Shown here: positions 54,773-62,629 of the stretch, in pieces | Position numbering within the stretch: the stretch's first letter is position 1 | Layout of the letters: every line of letters begins with the position of its first letter | Assembly (NCBI RefSeq): GCF_009812055.1 | Contig: NZ_WQNH01000009.1 | Coordinates: 1 to 64,000 of the forward strand | Length of the DNA: 64,000 nucleotides | Source: Chelativorans xinjiangensis | GTDB taxonomy: Bacteria > Pseudomonadota > Alphaproteobacteria > Rhizobiales > Rhizobiaceae | Direction: 5' to 3' | Notes under the pieces: model-generated | What the model was told of the DNA's origin: nothing | Seen by the model: only the letters and a program-made list of their open reading frames with translations | Database searches by the model: none | Program-made: the position numbers and the translations under genes

Positions 54773-55241
54773 ATTCGCCGCCGCCCGGCACTCCGACGCG
54801 GAACTATACATCTCGCGCCTTTTCGATGCCCCGCGGGCGCTCGTGTTCGAGGCATGGACGAAGGCGGAGCATCTCAGCGGCTGGAGCTGCCCGACCGGCT
54901 TCACCATCCCCCACTCCGAAGGCGACATCCGCACGGGCGGCTGGTTCAAGACCTGCATGCGCTCGCCGGACGGCGAGGAACACTGGCTGAGTGGCACCTA
55001 TCGCGAGGTCACGCCGCCCGAGCGCCTCGTCTTCACCCATGCCTGGCATGACGAGAGCGGCAGGCCGGAGCACGAGACAGTGGTGACGGTGACGCTGAAG
55101 GAGGAAGGCGGCAGGACGCGGCTGACCCTGCACCAGGCCTTCTTCGCCTCCAAGGCCTCGCGCGATGGCCACGAGGGCGGCTGGAACGAGACGCTCGACA
55201 ATCTGGCCGCGTATCTGCCGACCATCGCCGGCGGTGGTTAA
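54762..55241 (+). CDS. SRPBCC (AHSA1-like) protein 1
   Basis: 159 residues. ISRLFDAPRALVFEAWTKAE starts the fold; EERLVFTHAW-like part (ERLVFTHAWHD), then VVTVTLKEEGGRTRLTLHQ and GHEGGWNETLDNLAAYL. These helix-grip proteins bind hydrophobic ligands. The ArsR-SRPBCC pair is one of the commonest bacterial stress couples. Overlaps the ArsR gene by 11 bases. Confidence 0.85.
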   Translation: MTHEFAAARHSDAELYISRLFDAPRALVFEAWTKAEHLSGWSCPTGFTIPHSEGDIRTGGWFKTCMRSPDGEEHWLSGTYREVTPPERLVFTHAWHDESGRPEHETVVTVTLKEEGGRTRLTLHQAFFASKASRDGHEGGWNETLDNLAAYLPTIAGGG

Positions 55242-55345
55242 AGCGGCACTTGAGGAAAGCTGAATCGGAATGTCAGCCACTGCAGCCAACCGCGCGGAAT
55301 GACTCGACGTTTCGCTCATATCTTGATCCGATGGGGAGAAGGACG

Positions 55346-55813
55346 ATGATCCGGACGACCACCGCCATAAACGACCTCGCACTTTCCATCACCCGCATCT
55401 TCGACGCCCCGCGCAGCCTCGTCTTCAGGGTCTGGAGCACGCCGGAGCATCTCGCCCGCTGGTGGGGGCCGAAGGATTTTTCCGTGCCGTCGGTCAAAAC
55501 CGACTTTCGCGAGGGCGGCGCGTGGCGCGCCTGCATCCGCTCGCCAGAGGGACAGGACTACTGGGCGAGCGGGGTTTACCGCGAGATCGCCGAGCCTCAC
55601 CGCATCGTCTTCACCTTCACCTGGGAGGAGGAGAACGCCATGGAAACGGTGGTTACCGTGACGCTGGAAGAGGTTGGAGAGAAGACACGGCTCACCTTCC
55701 ACCAGACGCCCTTCCCCACCCCCGAAAGCCGCGACGGCCACACGGAGGGCTGGGAGGAATGCATGGACCGGCTTGGCGCCTATGTCACCGCACAAAAGGA
55801 GGAGATGGGATGA
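55346..55813 (+). CDS. SRPBCC (AHSA1-like) protein 2
   Basis: 155 residues from ATG 55346 (GGAGAAGGA). SITRIFDAPRSLVFRVWSTP, then HLARWWGPKDFSVPSVKTDF and TVTLEEVGEKTRLTFHQTPF. It is a paralogue of the preceding gene, about 40% alike by eye. The stop overlaps the GFA start by ATGA. Function unknown; ligand pocket likely. Confidence 0.85.
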   Translation: MIRTTTAINDLALSITRIFDAPRSLVFRVWSTPEHLARWWGPKDFSVPSVKTDFREGGAWRACIRSPEGQDYWASGVYREIAEPHRIVFTFTWEEENAMETVVTVTLEEVGEKTRLTFHQTPFPTPESRDGHTEGWEECMDRLGAYVTAQKEEMG

Positions 55814-56259
55814 GGAAGACCTATCACGGGAGCTGCCATTGCGGGGCTGTCCGCTTCGAATGCCGGCTTGACCTGGCGCCGGAAGGCCAGCGCTCGGAGC
55901 CGGCGCGGGAGGGCGTCTATTGGACATCGACCTTCCGCTGCAACTGCTCCTCCTGCCTGAAGACACGGTTCTGGAAGGCGTTCGTCGTACCGGAGGACTT
56001 CAAGCTGCTTAAGGGCGAGGAAGCGTTGACGGAATACCGCTTCGGCGCGCGCATGATCAGACATGTCTTCTGCAAGCACTGCGGCGTCCACCCCTTCGCC
56101 AGCGCCGATTTCGACATGATGGGCGGGGCGTTTTATGCCGTCAACCTCGTCTGCCTCGACGATGCCAGCGACGAGGAGCTGGCGGGCGCGCCGATCATCT
56201 ATGAGGACGGCCGACATGATGCCTGGGACAGGGCGCCGGAGGTGGCCTCATACCTTTAG
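55810..56259 (+). CDS. GFA-family zinc protein 2
   Basis: 149 residues. GSCHCGAVRFECRLDLAPEG, CNCSSCLKTRFWKAFVVPED and HVFCKHCGVHPFASADFDMM give the zinc cysteines. As with the GFA protein at 8789, the reaction is unknown. Last gene of the ArsR unit; its stop overlaps by four bases the stop of the convergent HxlR gene. Confidence 0.85.
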   Translation: MRKTYHGSCHCGAVRFECRLDLAPEGQRSEPAREGVYWTSTFRCNCSSCLKTRFWKAFVVPEDFKLLKGEEALTEYRFGARMIRHVFCKHCGVHPFASADFDMMGGAFYAVNLVCLDDASDEELAGAPIIYEDGRHDAWDRAPEVASYL

Positions 56260-56777
56260 GCAGGCGCACGCCCCCGCGCCATCACCTCCTCATAGGCCGC
56301 GCGCAGCCTCTCACGCACGCCCGGCCCTGACCTGGGCTTCGCCGGAATCCCCAGATGCTCCTGGCGCAGCTCCTCCATGAACTCTTCCCACAGGTCCGGC
56401 CCGCCCTCCTCCAGGAGCTGCGCACGGATGGAGAGCGCCTCCGTCACTGGCAGCCATTTGCGCCCCCAGGCGCCGATCATGGCGAAGACCGGCAGAAGCT
56501 CGATCCCCTTCTCCGTCAGGCTGTAGATCGCCTTCTGCTTGTGGCTCGGGTCGTCCTTTTTGGAGATGACGCCTTCCGCCATGAGCCGGCGCAGGCGATC
56601 GGCCAGGATGTTTGAGGCGATCCCCTCCTCGTTCTGCGCCAGAAGCTCGCGGAAGTGGCGGCGGTTTCCGAACATCATGTCGCGCACGATGATGAGGGAC
56701 CATTTGTCGCCCAGAACCTCCAGCGTGAGGTTGATGGGACAGCCCGAGCGGTGGGCGGATGCTTCCTTGTCGGCGGC
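56256..56777 (-). CDS. HxlR-family transcriptional regulator
   Basis: 173 residues if it starts at TTG 56777 (GGAGA eight bases upstream). The frame is open farther, to an ATG at 56855, but that would put the operator inside the gene. SGCPINLTLEVLGDKWSLII, then DRLRRLMAEGVISKKDDPSH is the HxlR winged helix; the Cys may sense oxidants or aldehydes. Divergent from the lactonase-like gene at 56889. Confidence 0.8.
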   Translation of the reverse strand, partial: AADKEASAHRSGCPINLTLEVLGDKWSLIIVRDMMFGNRRHFRELLAQNEEGIASNILADRLRRLMAEGVISKKDDPSHKQKAIYSLTEKGIELLPVFAMIGAWGRKWLPVTEALSIRAQLLEEGGPDLWEEFMEELRQEHLGIPAKPRSGPGVRERLRAAYEEVMARGRAPA

Positions 56778-56799
56778 CAATTTTACTTTCTCCAAAAAA

Positions 56800-56844
56800 A
56801 ACCGGTTGCGAAATAAAATCAGTTCGACTAACCTGCAACCGGTT
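56800..56844. promoter_or_regulatory. Paired AACCGGTT sites, likely HxlR operator
   Basis: AACCGGTTGC (56800-56809) and GCAACCGGTT (56835-56844) are perfect 10-bp inverted arms 25 bases apart; each contains the self-complementary AACCGGTT. They lie between the HxlR start and the divergent lactonase-like gene. AT-rich spacer. Binding by the HxlR protein is inferred. Confidence 0.6.
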
Positions 56845-56888
56845 GTAAGTTGCAATCATCTGCACATGAGGTCAAGGGAGAGAATGAG

Positions 56889-57515
56889 ATGAACGCCTGC
56901 GCCTCGATCACCATCACGCCGATTCTCGTCGCCGACCTGCACGTCGAGGGCGAGCGGATGCCAGTCTACGTGCACGTCATCGACCATCCCGATGCGCGCA
57001 TACTGGTCGATACCGGTATGACGGAGCTGCACCCGGCAGTGGTGGCTGCTTTCGATCCCCGCCTCTATCCACTGAGCAAGCAGGACTTCGACGTCGCCGG
57101 GATCGACATCGTCGTCAACACGCACCTGCACGCCGACCATTGCGGCGGCAACCACCTCTTCGCCGGCAAGCCGATCTATGTCCAGCGTCGGGAGCTCGAC
57201 GACGCCCACGGCGAGGACGACTACACGATTCGCGAGTGGGTCGATGCGCCCGGCGTGCGGTATGTGCCGGTCGACGGCGAACTCGAGCTGCTTCCCGGGC
57301 TCCGGCTCGTCCCGGCGCCGGGCCACACAGCCGGCATGCAGGTCGTCGTCGTCGAGACTGGCGGGCGCCCGGTTGTCGTTGGCGGCGACGTGGCGGTTTG
57401 GTTTGGCGAGCTTGATGAGCCGCGCACCGAAGGCCAGCTGCTTGCGCGCGCGCTCGACCCCGAGCTGATCTGGCTCGCGCACGAGCACGAGCCGTGGCGG
57501 CCCCGCGGCGTCTAA
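56889..57515 (+). CDS. MBL-fold hydrolase, acyl-homoserine lactonase-like
   Basis: 208 residues from ATG 56889. NTHLHADHCGGNHLF is the zinc motif and VPAPGHTAGMQVVVVE the second, with GGDVAVWFGELDEP and AHEHEPW for the late ligands. Spacing resembles the AHL-lactonase group (AttM/AiiA), but many relatives act on other lactones. It starts a plus-strand run of six genes under a likely HxlR operator. Confidence 0.8.
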   Translation: MNACASITITPILVADLHVEGERMPVYVHVIDHPDARILVDTGMTELHPAVVAAFDPRLYPLSKQDFDVAGIDIVVNTHLHADHCGGNHLFAGKPIYVQRRELDDAHGEDDYTIREWVDAPGVRYVPVDGELELLPGLRLVPAPGHTAGMQVVVVETGGRPVVVGGDVAVWFGELDEPRTEGQLLARALDPELIWLAHEHEPWRPRGV

Positions 57516-57547
57516 AGCGCGCGGCCTTTTGTGAGGAGAATGGGACT

Positions 57548-58078
57548 ATGGCCAAGCTTGTTTTTGGAATGAACCAGTCGCTGGACGGCTACGTCGACCA
57601 TATGGCGTTTGCACCAAGTCCCGCGCTCTTCCGCCACTTTATCGAAGAGGCTGAGCGGCAGGTGGGTAGCATTTACGGGCGCAAGATGTATGAGATCATG
57701 CGGTACTGGGACGATGACCATCTCGACTGGGAGCCGGAAGGAGCGGCCTTTGCGGCTGCGTGGCGGAAGCAGCCGAAGTGGGTCGTCTCGCGCTCGTTGA
57801 AGTCCGTCGGCCCCAACGCCAGGCTTGTCGCGGGCGATCTCGAGGACGCGATCCGTCAGCTGAAGGCCGAGCGCGACGGGGAGATCGAAGTGGCCGGCCC
57901 CGATCTGGCGCATAGCCTAACCGAACTAGGGCTGATCGATGAATATCGCATCTACCTGCACCCAGTAGTGCTTGGCCATGGCAAGCCATATTTCGCCGGC
58001 CCCCGGCCGCCGCTCCGCCTCGTGACCCATGATCGAATCGGCGAGGACACGGTCAGGCTGACTTACGTTCCCGCCTGA
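57548..58078 (+). CDS. RibD C-terminal/DHFR-like reductase 1
   Basis: 176 residues. MAKLVFGMNQSLDGYVDHMA, GRKMYEIMRYWDDD, KWVVSRSL, IEVAGPDLAHSLTELGLIDE and VVLGHGKPYF follow the RibD C-terminal/dihydrofolate-reductase-type fold that binds NADPH. Such stand-alone reductases are of unknown substrate. A paralogue lies at 59004. Confidence 0.85.
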   Translation: MAKLVFGMNQSLDGYVDHMAFAPSPALFRHFIEEAERQVGSIYGRKMYEIMRYWDDDHLDWEPEGAAFAAAWRKQPKWVVSRSLKSVGPNARLVAGDLEDAIRQLKAERDGEIEVAGPDLAHSLTELGLIDEYRIYLHPVVLGHGKPYFAGPRPPLRLVTHDRIGEDTVRLTYVPA

Positions 58079-58116
58079 TCGCGCCGCGCCGTTCAACGCA
58101 GTCCACGGAGCAGAAC

Positions 58117-58965
58117 ATGAATGCGCGCACCATCAGGATCGACGATGTCGAGTTCGTCACTGAAGCGTTCGGCGATCCGGTAAATCCGCCCGTGCTTCTG
58201 ATCATGGGCGGGATGGCTTCCATGCTGTGGTGGCCCGAAGAATTCTGCCGACGCCTGGCCGAGCGCCGCCGCTTCGTCATCCGCTACGACCAGCGCGACA
58301 GCGGCCTGTCGACGAAATATCCGCCCGGTCAGCCGGGCTATATCTTCGAGGATGCGGTCGATGACGTCTTCCGCGTGCTCGACGGCTACGGGATTTTTGC
58401 CGCCCATATCGCGGGCTTTTCCCTCGGCGGCATGGTGGGCCAGGCCGCCGCGCTGAAGAATCCCGAGCGCGTGCTTTCGCTGACGACGATCAGCAGTTCG
58501 CCGGTCGGGGTGGACACGTCCCACCTCCCGGCGAGCGGCGAGGCCTGGATGGAACATATGAAAGTGGAGGCGGACTGGTCGGACCGGGCAGACGCGGTCG
58601 CGTATTTGGTGGAGGATGCGCGCCTGACGGCGGGCACGGCACATCCGTTCGACGAGGCCGGGACCCGAGCCTTCATCGAACGGGATTTCGACCGCTCAGG
58701 CGGCTATCTCAGCGCCACCAACCACAGCATCCTCTTCGAGGTCGGCGAGGCATGGCGGGACCGGCTGCACGAGATGAAAGCGCCGCTTCTCGTCGTTCAC
58801 GGCACGGCCGATCCGGTTTTCCCGCCGGAACACGGCGAAGCGCTGGCCGCTGCCGTTCCCGGCGCCCGCCTGCTGAAGCTCGAAGGTGGCGGCCACGAGT
58901 TGCACCCCGGCCATTGGGACCGGATCGTCGCGGCAATCGCCGAACATTCGGGCAAGATTAACTGA
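58117..58965 (+). CDS. Alpha/beta-fold hydrolase
   Basis: 282 residues. LLIMGGMASMLWWPEEFCRR, RYDQRDSGLSTKYP, nucleophile in IAGFSLGGMVGQAAAL, acid in VVHGTADPVFPPEHGE and His in GGGHELHPGHWD. Resembles the aclacinomycin methylesterase/epoxide-hydrolase group. No specific substrate can be given. Forms part of the run of same-strand genes. Confidence 0.85.
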   Translation: MNARTIRIDDVEFVTEAFGDPVNPPVLLIMGGMASMLWWPEEFCRRLAERRRFVIRYDQRDSGLSTKYPPGQPGYIFEDAVDDVFRVLDGYGIFAAHIAGFSLGGMVGQAAALKNPERVLSLTTISSSPVGVDTSHLPASGEAWMEHMKVEADWSDRADAVAYLVEDARLTAGTAHPFDEAGTRAFIERDFDRSGGYLSATNHSILFEVGEAWRDRLHEMKAPLLVVHGTADPVFPPEHGEALAAAVPGARLLKLEGGGHELHPGHWDRIVAAIAEHSGKIN

Positions 58966-59003
58966 CCCCACAGCAGCGAAACCATATCCGAAGGAGACAA
59001 GCA

Positions 59004-59555
59004 ATGAGACGATTGGTGGTTTGGAACGTGATGACGCTCGACGGCTATTTCGAGGGCAAGAGCCCGTGGGACCTCGGCTTCCACGAGACGGTCTGGGGAG
59101 ACGAACTGGCTGCGTTTTCGCTCGAGCAGGGCAAGGAGATCGGCACGCTGCTTTTCGGGCGGCGCACATATGAAGGCATGGCCGGCTACTGGAGCAAGGA
59201 GACCGGGGAGATTGCCGACATGATGAACTCGATCGAGAAGGCGGTGGCGACCCGCACGCTCGACGAGGCGACATGGAACAATACCCGGCTCTTGAAGGGC
59301 GAGGCCGCGGAGGCGGTCAGCGCGCTGAAGGCGGAGGAGGGCAAGGACGTCTATATATTCGGCAGCGCCGACCTGCTCGACTCCCTCCTCAAGGCCGGGC
59401 TCGTTGACGAATACCGGATCTGCGTCGCGCCGGTGGTGCTGGGCGGGGGCAATCCGTTGTTCAAGCCGCAGGACCAGCAGGTCAAGATGCGCCTCGAAGG
59501 CTCGCGCCCGCTCAAGACCGGCGGGGTGATGCTGACCTATGCGGTAGGCGGGTAA
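59004..59555 (+). CDS. RibD C-terminal/DHFR-like reductase 2
   Basis: 183 residues. MRRLVVWNVMTLDGYFEGKS, LLFGRRTYEGMAGYW, VYIFGSADLLDSLLKAGLVD and CVAPVVLGGGNPLF. It shares fold and motif order with the gene at 57548, but sequence identity is modest, so the two probably came from separate sources rather than a recent duplication. RBS AAGGAGA. Confidence 0.85.
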   Translation: MRRLVVWNVMTLDGYFEGKSPWDLGFHETVWGDELAAFSLEQGKEIGTLLFGRRTYEGMAGYWSKETGEIADMMNSIEKAVATRTLDEATWNNTRLLKGEAAEAVSALKAEEGKDVYIFGSADLLDSLLKAGLVDEYRICVAPVVLGGGNPLFKPQDQQVKMRLEGSRPLKTGGVMLTYAVGG

Positions 59556-59608
59556 GCCGATGTGTTCGGGCGTTCGTCCCGACTGTGGCTCATTGTGAGG
59601 AGGTCGCC

Positions 59609-59971
59609 ATGCCACACCCAACCCGAAGCGAAACCGTGAAAGACGTCTTCCGCGCCTATCGCACAAGAGACCGCCGTCTGATGGAGCAGACGCTGACGGA
59701 GGACTTCACCTTCACCAGTCCCTATGACGACGCCATCGACAGGAAGGCCTTCTTCGAGCGGTGCTGGCCGGCAGGCCAGCGCATGGCCGAAATTTCTCCG
59801 GAAGAAATTGTCGAGAACGGCGACCGCGTATTCGTCTTGTACAGGTGCCGCACTCGGGAAGGGAAGGAATTCCGCAATGTCGAGACGCTCGATTTTACGG
59901 ATGACCGCATCCGCGCCGTCAATGTCTATTTCGGCGCGGCCTATATCGACGGCGTTTTCCAACCCTCCTGA
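59609..59971 (+). CDS. NTF2-like (SnoaL/nuclear transport factor 2) protein
   Basis: 120 residues. VKDVFRAYRTRDRRLMEQTL, FTFTSPYDDAIDRKAFFERC and FVLYRCRTREGKEFRNVETL are the cone-shaped NTF2 fold. It starts at ATG 59609 with GAGGAGG. These act as small-molecule isomerases or hydrolases or as binding proteins. Function unknown. Confidence 0.82.
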   Translation: MPHPTRSETVKDVFRAYRTRDRRLMEQTLTEDFTFTSPYDDAIDRKAFFERCWPAGQRMAEISPEEIVENGDRVFVLYRCRTREGKEFRNVETLDFTDDRIRAVNVYFGAAYIDGVFQPS

Positions 59972-60012
59972 GGGAGCCGGCACTTGAACTTCGAACCATG
60001 GAGGAACCGAAG

Positions 60013-60759
60013 ATGAGCCTGCCAAAAGTTGTTTCGCGAGAGGAATGGCTGGAAGCCCGCAAGGCGCTGCTGGCCAAGGAGAAGGAGATGACGCGGGCGC
60101 GCGACACCTTGAGCGCGGAGCGGCGGCGCCTGCCGATGGTGAAGATCGAGAAGGACTACGTCTTCGACGGGCCGGACGGCAAGAAACGACTGATCGACCT
60201 CTTCGAAGGCCGCCGCCAGCTCATCATCGGCCATTTCATGTTCGATCCGCGTTGGGAGAAAGGATGTCCCGGCTGCACGGCCGGCGCCGAGGAGATCTCG
60301 GACGGGCTGATACGCCACTTGAACCACCGCGACACCTCCTATGCCTGCGTATCGCGGGCGCCGCTCGAAAAACTCGAGCGCTACAAGGCGGAGAAGGGCT
60401 GGCGCTTCCCCTGGTATTCGTCCCACGGCAGCGACTTCAACTACGATTTCGGCGTGACGGTCGACGAAAACCGTGGACAGGCGACCTACAACTACCGCAC
60501 CAAGGAGGAGCACGAGAAGGCCGGGACGGGCTATTATTTCGAAGGCGAGCAGCCGATCGAACAGCCCGGCAGCAGTTTCTTCCTGCGCGTCGGCGACGAC
60601 GTCTACCACACCTACTCGACCTTCGGACGGGGTGCGGAGACGACGGGCGGCTCCTACTACTGGCTCGACCTGACGGCACTCGGCCGCCAGGAGGAATGGG
60701 AGGAGCCGAAGGGACGCGTGGAGAGCGCGCGGGCCAACCTGCCCTTCTTCGACGATTGA
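60013..60759 (+). CDS. DUF899 thioredoxin-like protein
   Basis: 248 residues. VVSREEWLEARKALLAKEKE and RRRLPMVKIEKDYVFDGPDG lead the DUF899 domain, with FMFDPRWEKGCPGCTAGAEE carrying the CPGC thioredoxin-like site and YHTYSTFGRGAETTGGSYYW at the end. Suspected peroxiredoxin/dithiol role; unproved. RBS GGAGGAA. Confidence 0.88.
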   Translation: MSLPKVVSREEWLEARKALLAKEKEMTRARDTLSAERRRLPMVKIEKDYVFDGPDGKKRLIDLFEGRRQLIIGHFMFDPRWEKGCPGCTAGAEEISDGLIRHLNHRDTSYACVSRAPLEKLERYKAEKGWRFPWYSSHGSDFNYDFGVTVDENRGQATYNYRTKEEHEKAGTGYYFEGEQPIEQPGSSFFLRVGDDVYHTYSTFGRGAETTGGSYYWLDLTALGRQEEWEEPKGRVESARANLPFFDD

Positions 60760-60835
60760 TTGAGGACATGGACCCGCGCCTATCGGACCATCGGATAGGA
60801 AGCGCGGCCGCCCTCCGGCGAAGAAGAAACCTTAC

Positions 60836-60861
60836 GGGCGCGGTCGGACAGCGCCCTTTTT
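60836..60861 (+). terminator. Rho-independent terminator
   Basis: GGGCGC, loop GGTCGGACA, GCGCCC, then TTTTT. It lies about 75 bases past the DUF899 stop and ends the run of genes from 56889. Confidence 0.75.
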
Positions 60862-60869
60862 CTTCGTCC

Positions 60870-60888
60870 TAGTGGTCTGGTGGGGGTA
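60870..60888. mobile_element. Relic of the MITE-like element
   Basis: TAGTGGTCTGGTGGGGGTA joins the TAGTGGTCTG end of the full-length copies to their internal CTGGTGGGGCG part. The palindromes and the right end are missing. It follows the terminator directly. Confidence 0.5.
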
Positions 60889-61032
60889 CGTCGGCACAGC
60901 CGGCGTGCCGGAAAGGGAGGAAGGGACGATGAATACCGAAGCGGCTCCGATCGCATTGGTGCTGACTGCCCTGCGCCTGGGCCGGCGGTGCGCTGTATCT
61001 AAAGACCCGTTCCCCATCCTGAGGAGGAAACC

Positions 61033-61449
61033 ATGCGCTACATGATGCTGATGATCCCCGCCGGCTACGAGGCAGCCGCACCCGGCACCATGCCCGACGA
61101 CCCCAAGGCCGTCGAGGTCATGATGCGATACAATGAGGAACTGCAGAAGGCCGGCATTCTGGTGGCAGCCGAGGGGCTGCACCCGCCCTCCATGGGCGCC
61201 CGCGTTTCCTTCGCCACGGGAGAGCCGGTGGTGACCGACGGACCGTTCGCCGAGGCCAAGGAAGTGGTCGGCGGCTACTGGGTCATCGAGGTCGGCTCGC
61301 GCGAAGAGGCTATCGAATGGGCCAAGCGCTGCCCCGCGCAGCCCAACGAGACCATCGAAATCCGCCGCATCATGGAGATGGACGACTTTCCCGACGACGT
61401 GCGCGCTGCCGCCGAAGGTTACGCGGATATGCAGTCGAAACGCAGCTGA
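61033..61449 (+). CDS. YCII/DGPF-domain protein
   Basis: 138 residues. MRYMMLMIPAGYEAAAPGTM, the diagnostic VTDGPFAEAKEVVGGYWVIE, and EWAKRCPAQPNETIEIRRIM. DGPF/YCII proteins are often encoded near sigma factors and SRPBCC genes. No catalytic residues proven. RBS GAGGAAA. Confidence 0.88.
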   Translation: MRYMMLMIPAGYEAAAPGTMPDDPKAVEVMMRYNEELQKAGILVAAEGLHPPSMGARVSFATGEPVVTDGPFAEAKEVVGGYWVIEVGSREEAIEWAKRCPAQPNETIEIRRIMEMDDFPDDVRAAAEGYADMQSKRS

Positions 61450-61690
61450 TCCGGCGCCGGCGGGAAATTTTCCATCGCGGCGAAGAAATCCCTTGCGTAT
61501 GTTCTCTTTTTGTTCCAATCTTCTCGATTATCAGAAGGGATGGGGCATGAGGGACCCGGTACAAAAAGCCGCAACGGCCGGACGAACCTGGCCCGCGTTC
61601 CGGCCGGCGGCTGTGGAAGGCCGGTTGTCCGCGCCTCTTCTGGCATTTCTCCCGAATTCGCCCCCGGCGCAACGGAATGACGTGGCGATC

Positions 61691-62572
61691 CTATCCGTGC
61701 TTGGCCTTGTGTTCCGGCTCCACGTGGATGGTGACGCGGGCGCCGGGAAGCTCGTCCTCCAGCACATCCTCGATGCGATCGCAGATCTGGTGCGCGCGCT
61801 CCACCGTCATGTCCGAGGGCACCACCAGGTGAAACTCGATGAAGCGAGCGCGGCCGGCCTCGCGCGTCTTCAGGTCGTGGAACTCCAGCGCGCCGTCGCT
61901 GTTGGCGCGCACGAGGCGCTCGATCTCGGCCAGTTCCGCAGGGTCGACCGCAACGTCCATCAGCCCCTGGACGGAAGCGCTGACCATGTGCCAGCCGTGC
62001 CACAGGATGTTGGCCGCGACGATGACTGCCATCAGCGGGTCGAGCCACAGCCAGCCTGTGGCGAGCGCCAGGAGAAGGCCGACGATAACACCGGCCGACG
62101 TGATGACGTCGGTCCACAGATGACGGCTGTCGGCCACCAGCGCCGGCGAGCGGGCGGTGCGGCCGACGCGCATGAGGACGACCGCCCAGATGCCGTTGCC
62201 AACCGCCGCGACAGCCGTAATCGCAAGGCCGATCCCCGGCGCCTCCAGCGCGTGCGGCAGGGAGAAGGCGAGCCCCGCCTCGCGCAGGATGAGGAGTGCC
62301 GCGACGACGATCAGCACGCCTTCCAGCACTGCGGAAAGGTACTCCGCCTTGTGGTGCCCGAAGGGGTGGTTTTCGTCGGCCGGGATGTACGCCACGCGGA
62401 TGGCGAAAAAGGCCGCACCCGACGCCACGACGTTGACGATGGATTCCATCGCGTCGGAGAACAGCGCGACGGAGCCCGTCAGCCACCAGGCGCCGAGCTT
62501 CAGGGCGAAAATCGCCATGCCGACGACGATGGACCAGAAGGAGAGGCGCCGGACTGTCTTTGCGGATGTCAT
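61691..62572 (-). CDS. Cation diffusion facilitator (Zn/Fe/Co efflux)
   Basis: 293 residues from ATG 62572 (the ATG at 62626 is also in frame). Six helices; first site ALFSDAMESIVN and second DSRHLWTDVITSAGVI give the metal-binding Asp/His positions, and the C-terminal cytosolic domain has HQICDRIEDVLEDELPGARV and HVEPEHKAKHG. Exports divalent metals by proton antiport. Metal not predictable from sequence. Confidence 0.9.
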   Translation of the reverse strand: MTSAKTVRRLSFWSIVVGMAIFALKLGAWWLTGSVALFSDAMESIVNVVASGAAFFAIRVAYIPADENHPFGHHKAEYLSAVLEGVLIVVAALLILREAGLAFSLPHALEAPGIGLAITAVAAVGNGIWAVVLMRVGRTARSPALVADSRHLWTDVITSAGVIVGLLLALATGWLWLDPLMAVIVAANILWHGWHMVSASVQGLMDVAVDPAELAEIERLVRANSDGALEFHDLKTREAGRARFIEFHLVVPSDMTVERAHQICDRIEDVLEDELPGARVTIHVEPEHKAKHG

Positions 62573-62629
62573 GGTTCGCCGCACCCTCGCAAATTTGCCG
62601 TCACGCGCGGGCGTCGCGGCCGGCACCCC

